Below, piece after piece: positions 24,601-36,616 of a DNA stretch of 64,000 nt. The translations under genes and the position numbers were made by a program. The DNA comes from Adineta vaga. Lineage: Eukaryota; Rotifera. Numbering within the stretch: position 1 is the stretch's first letter; every line of letters starts with the position of its first letter. The notes beneath the pieces were generated by a model, which was not told where the DNA came from, made no database searches, and worked only from the letters and a program-made list of their open reading frames with translations. The stretch is taken from contig CP075496.1 in assembly GCA_021613535.1 (NCBI GenBank), positions 11,036,001-11,100,000 on the forward strand, in the 5' to 3' direction.

Positions 24601-27421
24601 GTGGAGGTGGTGGAATGAAACCTAAAATTGATTAGAACCATTTGATTAGAATATCAGTAGAAAACGTTTTGATTACTTGGTGGTGGCAATGGTGGAGCAG
24701 GAGGTATATTAGAAGCAACATTTGAAATACTTGTTGGTGCACCAGGTGGAGCTGAAGAAATAGATGATGTCGAACTATTAGGTGATCCTAAAAGATAAAA
24801 CAATCAGTTAAAACTATTTTTTGTTCGAAAAATCTTATATTTATATTTATACAAAGTGCTAATTGAAACGACGAATTTCAAAATTTTTCTAATACAGTTC
24901 CAAATTCAATTGAATAAAAATTCTCAAATAGAACACTTATTGAAAATGATGACAATTACATACCTCGATCATGATGACCTCGTCGTAATGTATTCAAAGT
25001 CTGTGAAATATCATCACGTTCTTTCTATAGACAAAAATCAAACACATCAAATCTATTATTTTCGAAAAAGGACAACATTTACTTTAACATTTTCTATTTG
25101 TTCTTCAGCACAGCTCAATGCTTTTTGTAATTCCGCTGTAAATAAAATTTAAATAACGTTAAATAGAATACAAATATTGTTTTCATGATTTTCTTACCCA
25201 TTTTATTACAAGTACCACTTTCCAACTCATGTACTCTTTCATTTGCCTACAAAATTCAAATGTTTATCAAAAGTGTAACTATATTACAACTTACAATTCC
25301 TAACTGTTCTTCAAGTTCTGATACTTTTCCAATTGCTTGTTGTTTCGTTTCAGAATCTTCTAATAATTGACCAACATCAAAATAATTATCAAGAAAAGCA
25401 TGAATTTGTAGAATAAATAGATCACATTCACTATGAATCTCCAAATATTTCTATTGATTCAAAATCAAAAAGAATTAAAATACGAAAGCGAACGATAAAA
25501 AGAAGGTTTCTACTTTAAGACATTCATCAAGGCCAAGTATTTTAAATTCTTCCTGTAAATACACACGATAATTCATATCTTGTACTGAATGAACAATAAT
25601 ATTAATAAACTGCATACATGCAATCTATTGATCGAATAAAAAAAAACTCAATTAACATTTTATTCGAAAGAATTTTTACCATGTAATCGACGTTGAACTC
25701 TAATGGTTGTGTAAATGATTTCATCACAGTTTCAAAACGATGTCTTTCTTGACATACCTAGATGATGAAAAGAAAAATTATATTCGATCATATTTGAATC
25801 GATTTAAGATACTTACAATTCGAAAATTATCAAATGCTGCTAAAACAACATCATGCCCTAATTCAACTAAACAAACAGCAGCAAGTAATTCCAAAATAAG
25901 TGCTTTACATCTAAAAATCAAAGGTAATAAAACAAAACGATTGAAACTTAAAATAGATTTACCGATAATTTTTGTGTTGTAAACTAAGTGTGATATAATT
26001 AAGAGCAGATGGATGTTGAATAACAAGATTGAAACCATTCTAGATAGAAATAAGTTTTATTATTTGTCTCGGTCGTCTATTATCTTTTGATATATAAATA
26101 AGACTCTCGTTAACTTTTGTCATCATCAAATCTTTTGCGATTGAATGTTTTCTGTCTACCTGATTATTCATAATCGCTCTTAAACACATAATACATAATC
26201 GAACATCATCCGTAGCTTCACCAATTTGATATTTTTTTATTTTCCTGTGTAAACGTTTTGTATCGGATCGACCGAATTGTGATCGTTTTAAAGTAGAATT
26301 TTCATCCGAATAATTATGATTTCCATTATTTAACAATGAATTCGATAATAAACGATGATGTCCATTAGAATTTGATAATCCATCACTATCATTTGAACTA
26401 TCCACTTCTCTAAAAAAAATATAATATTAAACAATTAGACATTCTTTGTATTACATAATCAAAAATCAGCTGAAGTTAGTTTTCTTTTCGTTCCATCATG
26501 CATAACAAAAGATAGCTGATATTCTCACCCAAATAGACCACATAATAGAAATTGTTTTGATGAATTCATTTTCAATTCATCACTATGAAATTTAAATCTA
26601 ATCTCTCGAAAATTGAACATACATCTAAAAAGAGAAGTTACTTGACTTACCGCATTACTTCCAATGATGTTTTCAAATAATCAAGTAAAACATCAAGACC
26701 ATTATTATGTTTATTAAGAAATTCATGTACCCAACTAGAAGAAAATGATTTCGATGCAATTTATCAAAGAATATTTTATATCTACCCAATATTATTTGTA
26801 CGTAGTGAAATTTCTAAACTCGAAAGTAATTGAGTTGATGGTTCGACTGGATGTTTTTTTTTCTAGAAGAATTTCTCGTGAAAAATAACTTTCTTTTTCT
26901 GAATTTTGATTTAATTACTAGAGTTAATGCTTTTGGTACAAGATTAGCACCACGGATGTATGTTTTCAAACCATCAATATAATACTGTGGTGGATGTTTA
27001 GCAATAACTTGATCCTAAAGTATGATTTTCGAATAAAGAAAATGAAATATGTATAGTACATACTCGTCTCGTATGATATCCCATTTTTTATCTGATGGAA
27101 AATCTCGTAACATTTTTACTTTATCCGGTGGTAAATCCATTGTTGCCTAAATTACCGATCAATATAAATATGTAAATGTATAGAATAGTGTTTTTCTTTA
27201 TTTACCAATGTTTTTTGAAATAATTCTTCCAAAGTACGATCATCCGGTCGAATTTGATTCATTTTTTCAAGACTACCTAGACTCTTTAAATCGAAATATT
27301 GAATATTATTAGTATGAAAATTTTCTCAATCATTTACTTTTCTTAATGTTCCTGATGAATTAAAACTGGATATCGATCGCATCGAAGGTGTTGCAGAACT
27401 CCATTGAGACGATGAAATCAT
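21692..27421 (-). CDS. FMNL: Formin-like protein (FMNL/FRL class)
   Basis: A many-exon gene read leftward from the ATG at 27421 to TAA at 21692-21694. Domains in order: GBD/FH3 armadillo region at about 25.2-27.3 kb, including [57 protein letters not shown] and [15 protein letters not shown]; coiled coil near 25.0-25.3 kb; a Pro-rich FH1 with runs such as PPPPPG at 24.5-24.75 kb; FH2 from [22 protein letters not shown] (exon 24.35-24.53 kb) through [10 protein letters not shown] near 23.85 kb and on to YFGE near 22.5 kb; and a basic C-terminal tail ([13 protein letters not shown]). Family role: Rho-GTPase-regulated nucleation and elongation of actin filaments at lamellipodia and filopodia. 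The GBD/FH2 wording is FMNL-like rather than Diaphanous- or DAAM-like. Vertebrate FMNLs start MGN and are myristoylated; the start chosen here (MISSSQWSS) lacks this, so a 5' exon may be missing. Confidence 0.92.
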
Positions 27422-29670
27422 CTCGTTTTCAATATTAATCGTCGCCGTTGTTGTGTTGCTGTTTATTTATACATGTATATGTTAAAATTAATTGAATCTA
27501 AAAGGGTATATGCAGATAAGACTATTGTAGTTTAGAAAAAAAACAAAAAACATCGTTAAAAGATCATAGACTTTAAAAAAACGAAAGGATAAATGCATTT
27601 ATTTAGAAAAGGAAAAGATTCGGTTGTAGACAGTAATCCAACTGGGATTCAAACGGGCAAAATATCAATCGTTTGATAAATGAATCGATAAGAACTAGTT
27701 TTGATTAGTATTTAAATACATATCGATCATTGTAGAAAATATCTCATGCTAAGACATTGATTTGAGAAGAGAAGAGAAGAGAAGAAGAGAAAAAGAAAGG
27801 GTAAAGGTGTATGTTACATATAGTTGTAATAGCCGTCCCTGTAACGTCTCTTTCAAGAACGACTATAATCAATCTATTTACTCGTAAAACAGAATTTGCT
27901 GTACATAAAAGAAAAAAATCTTTCATTCACATGTCCTTCTTGGAAGGTAGTGTAGGCATGATTAATAACTTGTCGACATACTTTTTTTTCTCTTTCACTA
28001 CGATGTGTCTTTATCCCCATAGACGAAATCAGTTTTCGAAAGCTCAGATTTCCTGTATATTATTCAACGGAAGACTACGCATTAGTAAAATGACTTACCA
28101 TTTCATGCATTATTAATATATTTATTAAAAATAAGAAAATATGCGTACATATAAAAGTGAAAAGTACTTTTTTGAAGTTCAGTGATATAATATGTTGAAA
28201 TATATTGAGTAGACTAATTAGAAATCATTGAAAATGACTTCTCTTTTTTTTTTATTCATTGATATATTCGTTCATTCATACGAATGATGAATATATACAC
28301 CTTTGAGCGAAGGTCGCACCACCTTCATTCACTCACTTACTCACTCACTCATTCATTCATCTTTTTCATTGACGATCGAAATATGATGATGATCTTTCTT
28401 CTCTCTCTCTCTCTGGGTTTTTTCTTCATCGTTAACGGCGTTTCGTTGAGTTGTTTAATTTTTATGATGCATTTTCTCGCTCTCTCTCTCTTTCTTTTTC
28501 TTATTTAGGTCGTATATGAAGGAGAAGAGAAGAAAAAATAACAAGAATTAGGGCATACTAAACATAAAAAAGTAACGAAGGAAGTATTATTCTATACTAA
28601 TGCACACTTCACACAAAGAAGGAATATAGTCTCTTTGTATCAGGATATAACCACTTTTTTTTATACCTATACGAGATAAAAATGAAGAGGTATTGACAGT
28701 ATGGTAAGCGAGAATATCACTTATATAGAAGTGAATAGGCGATTTATTTGCATACTTATGTATTCTTATCTAATGATTTCTTTTTGTCACCTGTTGAAAG
28801 ATGATGGTATGTTGCTGATTTGATTCGATATGAACTATAATTAGCAGATCATCCATCATGTTCTAATTCGAACAACAGAATATGAACAAGTATGTTGAAT
28901 TGAGAACAACAGATAACATCTTCATTACTTCATAGTAATATTCAATTCAAAAGAATAACGATTTTATAAAGATTAAAAGGCTATAATGCATAAAGAATAA
29001 CAAATGATCATCTTAATAGAAAAAGTCATACTTCTCTTATATATATATATATATGAGGAACAAATATAAAAGAATGAACTCGGATATTTGAGTGCACTAT
29101 TCATTGTAGTATATAGAATGAATGAAAGAGAACAATGAGAACGTAAGGAATTGATCATGAGAAGAATTGTTGACACAACTGGTAGGTTCAATAGAATTAA
29201 GGCGATGTGCTCGGTTTGTATTTATATATAAATAGATGTGTGAAAGGCATAACTGATTTAATATGATATATGAATGCCATTATGACAAGCGTTACCATCA
29301 TCCTATATCTTCACGATACAAAAAGCTCTGATTAATATGAAAGCGAACAAAACTGAGATAGAACAGAGAAAAAGAGATAAAAAGAAGTGAATAAAAGATA
29401 GCAGTATACAAAGGTCAAACAACAGGAAAACAGAAGGAGGCAATCACCAGAGAACAAAGCAGAACCGGATGTGTTATACTCACGTTTATTTGTTCATTTT
29501 TGCAGAGAAAACGATACAGTTTGTAGAGAAATGTAGACGATATTAATAATAAATATGAATATTAAATAATTTTATCGTATCAAAATAAACGATTCTTTTT
29601 TCGAATAATCAAACTACTTAAGAATATGTTTACATTATGAATGTCAGCAAGAAATGAGGAGTAAAAAATG

Positions 29671-29689
29671 TATATATATATATATATAA
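29671..29689. repeat. TA dinucleotide microsatellite
   Basis: An uninterrupted alternating TA run of about 19 nt in intergenic DNA; a similar run lies at 29039-29054. Confidence 0.8.
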
Positions 29690-30701
29690 TCGTTAAAGTG
29701 TTGTTTGCATTTACTTGACGAAACTACACAAACGTCATTGAAATCTTATAAAATTGTTTAACATCGTCGTCGTTATTTTAAATCGATCACAAAAATAAAT
29801 AAAAAGAGAACAAAAGAAAGAAGATAAAGACAGAGAGATGAAGACAAGATCGTGATGAACGATGATGTTCAATCAGAGTGACCTAAACTTCGATTGGGTT
29901 GAACATATAGCCATAAAACAAAAGAAATTGAATGTGGCGCCGATGAAAACAAGTGTTCAATGAAGACATCTATTGAACTGACTTATACAGATAAGATTTA
30001 CTATGCAATGTTTTAGAATCTCAGACAGATTATGATGATAAAAATGTATGTGATCATTTCTTTTTCACAAATAATTTTTAGAAGATCATTTAAATATTTG
30101 TACGCATTTTTAGGGTCTATTTGATAAATCATGTGATGATATCTTTCTAATATCTACTTTAGAAACTATCAAAGTTTTCGATAATAACATTGTTTCATAA
30201 GTTTGATGCTCACAAATTGATGAGATACAATCCTACTCTATTGTCTTTCGTTGAATATCTGAAGACAATCAATTATAGTAGTTTTTTGGTGGAACAATCT
30301 ACCGTGCGCACTGATTAGAATAAAATAAATAACACTTTTCACTAGAAAATTTATACGTCTATGCAAAGTTATTGATTAAAAAACATTTCACATAGTCATA
30401 GAAATCTCAATGAAATACTTACAGAAGAAATTAAGATCTATTTGCTATAAACTCTATTTCCCACCGCAACAACGTCAATGTTGTAAAATATGTGTAATAG
30501 ATGTCGTTGAAAATCTTGTAAATAAAATAAATGGAGGATACCTAGAAATATAGTATGAATTCGGTCAAAGAACCAATCCATTGAATTCAATGATTCATGA
30601 AAACTTAAATTGTTTATTTCATAGTTAACAAATACCAAAAGCAACGAAGTTCTTTTTCTAATCATGTCTAATCTAATTCTATTCTTTATTTTAGATTGAC
30701 G

Positions 30702-30726
30702 ATATCTAATATAAAATATTTCGAGC
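30702..30726 (+). promoter_or_regulatory. Splice acceptor and 22-nt leader before RPS16
   Basis: A T-rich tract ending in TAG (30702-30704) lies 22 nt before the ATG, with no upstream coding exon evident. The placement fits spliced-leader trans-splicing or a short 5'UTR intron. Confidence 0.45.
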
Positions 30727-31224
30727 ATGTCCAAAGTACAAAAACAACGTGTCCAAACATTTGGTAGAAAGAAAACAGCAACAGCAGTTGCTGTCTGTCA
30801 ACAAGGTATTCACTGAAATCTTTTCTTTAATTCAAAGAAAAAACTTGAGCTTTTTCTTTCAACAGGTCATGGCTCAATTCGTGTTAATGGTCGACCTTTA
30901 CATTTAGTTGAACCTCAAGCACTTCGTTTTAAACTTGAAGAACCAATCTATCTTCTTGGTCGAGATAAATTTTCAAATGTTGATGTACGTGTACGTGTCA
31001 AAGGTGGTGGTCGTATTGCCCAAGTCTATGCTATTCGACAAGCATTAGCTAAATCAATTGTTGCTTATAATCAAAAATTTGTTGATGAAGCAACTAAGAA
31101 ACAAATACGAGACATTCTCGTTCAATATGATCGAACATTACTTGTCGCTGATCCGCGACGATGTGAACCAAAGAAATTCGGTGGTCCAGGTGCTCGTTCG
31201 AAATACCAAAAATCGTACCGTTAA
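30727..31224 (+). CDS. RPS16: 40S ribosomal protein S16 (uS9)
   Basis: Two exons, 30727-30805 and 30866 to the stop at 31222-31224, separated by a 60-nt intron and giving about 145 residues, the usual eukaryotic S16 length. Seen: the N terminus [16 protein letters not shown], then [10 protein letters not shown], the conserved basic segment [22 protein letters not shown], and the C-terminal [11 protein letters not shown] whose terminal arginine reaches the ribosomal P-site. The role is a component of the small-subunit head. The predicted protein is complete and intact. Confidence 0.98.
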
Positions 31225-31757
31225 ACATATATATGGACTTGTTTTGTTGTTCGCTTATTGTTCTTGTTTTCAAATGAGCGTACATATAAAAAAAGAAAAG
31301 ATTATAAGAATATAATGATAAAAGACGAAATAAAAGAACAGCTCGATCCGTCAGTCATTTAAAAGTCATATTTTGCTTTTAGACTACAAGCATATTTCTA
31401 GATAATTATGATGTGTTCTAATGAAAGATTTGTTACAAAAAATATCAGTTGTTTGTCTTACACTTGTTTTTGATTACGATCGAACTTCGTACTCTTGTGA
31501 ACTATATTCTAACAATACATAAATTTTTTTTGTTCGTCTACTGCAGTAAGAATGACTATCATTTCTCCAACATTCTGGTTCACAGAATGGTCCTAAAAAA
31601 GTCCATACTATCAATGCATCAGACACATTCTTTATAAGGGTAAGTGATAGCGCTTTCTTTATGTCTTCATCCACACTTTTGAGAAAAACAGATTCTTTTT
31701 ATGATTGATTCATGAGTACTGCATTTATACATGGTACAAATAATGAATGACAACTTA
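31225..31757. other. Short intergenic region between convergent genes
   Basis: This is AT-rich 3' flank of RPS16 (+) and of the ART-TPR gene (-). An AATAAA-containing stretch lies near 31328-31334. No other feature is seen. Confidence 0.5.
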
Positions 31758-33779
31758 TTATTTCGATAATTGTCTTTCAACGTCTTCTAAATATCGTCTA
31801 ATTTCGATTACTAACGGATGTGATTTAGGATAATTTTGATGAAAAATTTGTTCTGCTCTTAGAAAATTATTCTGTGCATCGATTAATGATGATAGTTTAC
31901 AATCAAGTCTTCCAAGATTTCGATAACTCATTCCAATATCAGGATGATTTGGATTGCTTTGACCGAGATATTTTAAACGAATTTTCAATGCATGTCGAAG
32001 ATTATGACTCGCTGCTTCGGCATCATACTTTGCTAACTGAATACAACCAAGAAGATCGAAAGTTGAAGCTTTTTCTAAGGGATATCGTTGTCGTTCTTGC
32101 AATGCATCCAGTGTCCATCGCAGAGCAGATTCATTATCTCCTAGATTATAATAATAACTTGCTATCTAAAACCAGGAAACTAAGTCGTCATTAGAGAAAG
32201 TTTTTTCAAACATTGACTTACATTATGATAACATGCACCTAATCCCTGATGATCATTCATTTGTTTATAGATTAAACTTGCAGCTTTATATTGTTTTAAT
32301 GCTTCGTCTTTTTTTTCAATTTCATTATAGCATACACCAAGATTATTTAAATAAATGGCTCGATAATAATCATCATTATCGGATAGATTATCAAGTCTAT
32401 TTTGATAATAATCGATGGCAAAGTGATATTCTCCCATATCGAAAAGAAGTTTTCCAAAAAGAACTGCTTGATTAGTAGAATCTAGTTCTTTTGCAAACGT
32501 TTGTTCAATATATTCATTCACCATTAATTGATCATGTGAACTTAAAGAAAGATATATTCGATATAAGCCTTTTTCTTCAATAAAATCAACCGATTTAATA
32601 CGAAATACTGATCCAACTGAAAGAAGAATTTCTTCTTCATCAGGAAAATTACTTAATTTCCTAATATCAGCAAATGCTGTACTTTGTTCATTACTTAAAT
32701 CAATATCAATAATGAACATAACTGGCTCGTAATCTTCTAATACACGACCAAGACAAAATTTTTTCGCTACATCCTCTTCTAACGTAGTTGAAATAAAACC
32801 ATTTAATGAAATAAGATCATTAATATGTTTAGAAACCAAAAGAATCTGTGCTAATTTTAAATGTTGACCACGATAGAGACGAAGTGTTTTTGTTGAAATT
32901 GTTTCTTTATATGTTTTATATAAATCCTGTAATTGTTGACAAAGTAATTTGATAAAATAACGATATGAATAGATCGTTGCAATATTTCCTAATGCAAATG
33001 CTTCATTAATGCATCGAAAAATAATTGAATTTCGTGTGTACCACTGAACAGCATTCTTAGCATTGTCAGCTAATGATTCTTCTTCGAATTGATCAATGAT
33101 TTTCAAAGCTCGTTTATCATGCTGATAGTTTCTATGGCAACAGGAGATCATTTCTTGTTTGGCTTGTTTATCATTGGAATCGAGTTCTAACATGAATTTG
33201 TGACAATTATAAAACCAAAGAAAACGTGCTTGATCTTCTTTTAAATTTCGAATAGGATATTTCTCTTCTATCGCAATTGTTTCTAAGAAATACAGAGAAA
33301 AACAAAAAGTATAGTGATGCTTAATTTTGATGTAGCGTACCTGTTTTGCCGTTATTCTGTTGATTGAATAAGCTAAAATCAATTGTAAAATTTTTTCGAT
33401 CTGAATAAGTTTGGATGTAGTCAACTAATTCTTGAATATCTGTACAAATTGCTCGAAGTTTAGGGAATGTTAATTGTTGACAAGGTTTTCCGTGGTAACA
33501 GAGAATAAAAATACCAAGAATATGTGAATAATTATGTATTTGTGGAATGACTTCTTTACTAAGTGAATCACAAATAATGAACATAATATATGATTTCCAT
33601 TTATTGATATCATATTTTCTAATATAGTTAATACATTCGTTTTTGTCATTAAAGATTTGAATATTATTATCTAGTTGCTGTAATTGAATCAATCTCTTAT
33701 GTTGATTGGAAGAATTTTCAATATTTTCATCCAACCAAACCAATTGATTAACATACGATTGCATGTTTTCTGTACTCAT
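31758..33779 (-). CDS. NAD-dependent ADP-ribosyltransferase with C-terminal TPR repeats
   Basis: The ATG at 33779 (MSTENMQSYV) is used; the open frame continues upstream but without an ATG. An intron near 33285-33340 follows LFNQQNNGKT, and a second lies near 32168-32220; the gene ends at 31758. The product is about 620 residues. Seen: an N-terminal region of about 160 residues of unknown fold; an ART catalytic core with RLYRGQ (arginine of the R-S-E triad), SLNGFISTT (the ST motif) and FPDEEEIL (the E-x-E-type acidic motif); then repeated 34-42-residue helical pairs of TPR type (YLNNLGVCYNEIEKKDEA, YKQMNDHQGLGACYHN, MSYRNLGRLDCKL). Family role: transfer of ADP-ribose from NAD to protein, usually arginine; the TPRs probably select partners. 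No signal peptide, so probably intracellular. ART-TPR fusions are recurrent in bdelloid genomes. Confidence 0.85.
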
Positions 33780-34030
33780 GAATGATATAATTTTTACAAA
33801 GATAATTGTCGGAAATATTTTCAATCTTTTACTCTGAGAACAATAATCAAGAAATTCTTTTCGTTCTCTCTTTTGTGAAACGTGCAACCGTAAAAAAAAG
33901 TCAATGTATATATGATGGCAACATTAGATGTCGTTCATTTTATTGTTTTTATTCCTTCACTTCGATGATAAAATAATCAAAGCACAAAAAGAGAAAAACG
34001 ATTCGTTTGCAGCCTTTTCAGTTAGCATTT

Positions 34031-34963
34031 TTAGCAAGCCCAATCAGCACCTGGACATGAAGCTCTACATTGTGAGTACCATCGACTGCGTACATAGCAA
34101 CGAAGATCTGGTGCACAACGTGTTAAGCCAACATAACCTTCACCTAAAAATTATATACAATTTAGATAGTTGTTCACAGATGAAATCTTTTATTATAAGG
34201 AGATTACTTACCTCCACATTGTTCACCATAACTAGCGACATCTGTTTGACAAGCCCAAGTTGGTGGGCAAGATGGACGACATTCAGAATAGAGTGCATTA
34301 TTTCGGAAACATCCTGTTCCTGCGGAACAAATGCCACCAGCAATACCGTTACATTGGGCATAGGCTGGTAAAATCTGGAGTGAACGTAGTAAAAACTGTT
34401 GGAGCAGCTGTTGCAGTAACTGTTGGAACTGCTGTAGCAGTGATTGCTGGAGCGGCCGTTGCAGTAACAAAAATACCACATGCCCAACCTATTTAGAGTC
34501 ATAACATATACGATCATAGATCATCTTATGATACAAAAGGCGCATACCTGCTGGACAATCGTTAATTGGACGACACTAAAATCACGTTTAATATCGAGTT
34601 AAAATAGGATATTATGATTATGAATAATATACGAACTTGTGAATAGTAAACACTGCGTGCATAACAAACAAATCCAGGTTCACACACCGATGGACCACCC
34701 CAACCTTCACCTCCGCATTGATCCCATCCAGCTGCAATAGTTACTACTGGAGCAGTATAGGCTTCACATTCCCAGCCAACATTCTTTGGACAACTTGGTT
34801 GACAAGATGAATACCATCTATTTCGACGGAAACAGCCTAGACCAGGAGCACATGGAAAATTGCCATATCCTTCACCAGCGCATTGCTCATAAATACCAAC
34901 TGAATAGGTAAGACCAATAATTGCAGTGAATAATGCTAACTTGATAGACAATGCAAAAGTCAT
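34031..34963 (-). CDS. Secreted protein with four CBM1-type cellulose-binding modules
   Basis: The ATG at 34963 begins a signal peptide (MTFALSIKLALFTAIIGLTY); the gene ends at TAA 34031-34033. Four Cys-rich modules follow. The second (starting QCGGEGWGGPSVCEPG) and fourth (QCGGEGYVGLTRC) have the fungal CBM1 cysteine spacing of 10, 5 and 9 residues and end Y-Y/W-S-Q-C, with the aromatic residues that contact cellulose. Modules 1 and 3 are slightly shorter variants. Each module is followed by a CP-x-W-x-C-type motif absent from standard CBM1. Introns interrupt the modules near 34578-34635, 34498-34548 and 34147-34208. An Ala/Thr/Pro linker near 34380-34490 precedes module 3. There the frame does not continue simply: either a 55-nt GT...AG intron or a one-base shift is needed. 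No catalytic domain is present. It probably binds plant or algal cellulose, or another polysaccharide, outside the cell. Confidence 0.78.
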
Positions 34964-36186
34964 ATTGATGCTATTCAACGTAGTTGAAAATGAAAGCTTT
35001 ATTCAACTGATGGGAAGAATGCATTATATACTGGAAATCATTAATCGTTTTTTATCATTTATTTTTGTAACAATAGACGATGTATGCTTTGTCCTTTCGA
35101 TATTAAATAAGCTATTTAAGCTTTCAATCTTTATCATCCTACTTAGAAACTAAATACATCCTTAATTTAAATTTATCATAGAAAAAAAAGTACAAAATAT
35201 CTATTTTGTCATACATATATTTATCTTGAGTTTAATTTTGCAAAACAAATTGCCTAATCACCTTCGCTGTAAATGACAATAATTTATTGTTTATTATTTG
35301 AATAATAGTAGCAAAGTTTTATAAACAACTCGAAATCAACAAATACATATTAATTATATTTCAATACAATGTATTAAAATATATAGTTACGATATATGTG
35401 ATCTATAACCTAATACAGTATATTAACAAATATAATCATTATCTATGGTACGTACAGCTATCAACTTAGATTAGATTTATTCATGTGATTGATGAGATAG
35501 TTGTTTTGTATAAAGAAAATATATGTTGTTTTCTATGTTTCTTAAAAGTGTAGCATATCTGGAAGATATTTTCTTTTACAGACATCTTCTCAAAAGATCT
35601 ATAAATATGTTGATAGTAATGATCTGATGACCTTTATCTCAATCTTGACAATATTGCGAAATAATCTGTTCTATGTGTCTACTTATACATTTCGCTGTGT
35701 ATATATGTATATGTTTTTAAGTGTCTTCCAATCTGTTATTAAATTACGAGAACAGGCAAACTCTTCATATATAAGAAAATGTTTAGAATAACGGCTTGAG
35801 ACTAATTGATGATAGTAATCATCTATAGGTTGCATGCATCGAGACGAATCGAGTAAGCAAAATATGAGAAAGAAAGAAAGATTCATTAACATTATCTAAT
35901 ACATCGTTCTCATTCTCATCATAAGGAATTTTGCTTATTTATCACATCGATATCTTTTATTTATATATGAGACCATATCCTTGAGTCATAAAAAACAACA
36001 TCCCTCCCGTTGCTTACACTTGTATATAAGTACATTCATTTGTCATTCTATTTTTCTTCAGATGAAATGATTATATGGAAGCATATCTAATACGATGAAA
36101 GTTTATCTACGAGATATAACAAGATTAAAATTGATCATAGACGTTCTTATCAATCGATATTAATCTTATGTAAATTAATTATTAAA
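34964..36186. other. Intergenic region with one small ORF
   Basis: AT-rich flank upstream of the first CBM1 gene. It holds one possible short secreted-peptide ORF (annotated separately at 35683-35892) and otherwise no recognisable element. Confidence 0.45.
35683..35892 (-). CDS. Possible small secreted peptide (69 residues)
   Basis: The ATG at 35892 opens a 69-codon frame with a hydrophobic start (MLMNLSFFLIFCLLDSSRC) that resembles a signal peptide, followed by a polar, Tyr-rich remainder with one further Cys. A TAG acceptor-like site lies 3 nt upstream of the ATG, as in other genes of this window. It sits between the two CBM1 genes and the ART gene. No family is recognised, no paired dibasic neuropeptide pattern is obvious, and the 3' part could belong to an intron. 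It may be a chance ORF. Confidence 0.3.
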   Translation of the reverse strand: MLMNLSFFLIFCLLDSSRCMQPIDDYYHQLVSSRYSKHFLIYEEFACSRNLITDWKTLKNIYIYTQRNV

Positions 36187-36468
36187 ATGATTATTCTCAA
36201 TAATTCATCATTATCAACAACAACAATAATATCGATTGATTCATATTTAAATTCAACAATTGATACGAGTGATACACAACCATCATCATCTGGAATAATT
36301 CTCACGATTATAATTCTATCATTGTTAAGCATATCTGGATGGATATTTATGTCTTATACTTTATTTAGTCGATCAGAAGCATATCGTACAAAACCTGAAG
36401 ATCCATTTAGTTCACCAACAAATTCAGATAGAACGGATGGTCATGAATTTTTCATTAGTTTTGATTGA
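36187..36468 (+). CDS. Small single-pass membrane protein, unrecognised
   Basis: An ATG-initiated, uninterrupted 93-codon frame. Seen: a Ser/Thr/Asn-rich N-terminal 35 residues with N-x-S/T sequons, one hydrophobic span (GIILTIIILSLLSISGWIFM, residues about 36-55) and a hydrophilic C-terminal tail with acidic and Pro residues. There is no cleavable signal peptide, so it is predicted to be a type III membrane protein. It lies head-to-head with the first CBM1 gene and tail-to-tail with the second. No family is recognised; the coding-like composition makes it more likely real than chance. Confidence 0.45.
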   Translation: MIILNNSSLSTTTIISIDSYLNSTIDTSDTQPSSSGIILTIIILSLLSISGWIFMSYTLFSRSEAYRTKPEDPFSSPTNSDRTDGHEFFISFD

Positions 36469-36616
36469 AATACAAAATCTATTGACATTTATTGCCTTTA
36501 TATATACTCCTCCTTTCTTGCTGTCTATATATTGTTGACTACTTTATTATAAAATTGTTTTTTTTCCTCCAATACTTTTAACAAAAAAAAAGACAAGACA
36601 AGAAATGAAAAGTAAT

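Larger units (their letters stand above)
27422..30726. other. Intergenic region with microsatellites
   Basis: About 3.3 kb lie between the formin start and RPS16, which are divergently transcribed. It contains GAAGA-type repeats near 27765-27800, CATT/CACT repeats near 28325-28360, CT runs at 28393-28414, TA runs at 29039-29054 and 29671-29689, and many A-rich stretches. No supported gene was found. It may include the FMNL 5' noncoding exon(s) and promoter. Confidence 0.45.

Noticed and set aside
32233-32475. Plus-strand open frame over the ART-TPR gene
   Set aside because: Antisense shadow of the TPR-coding exon.
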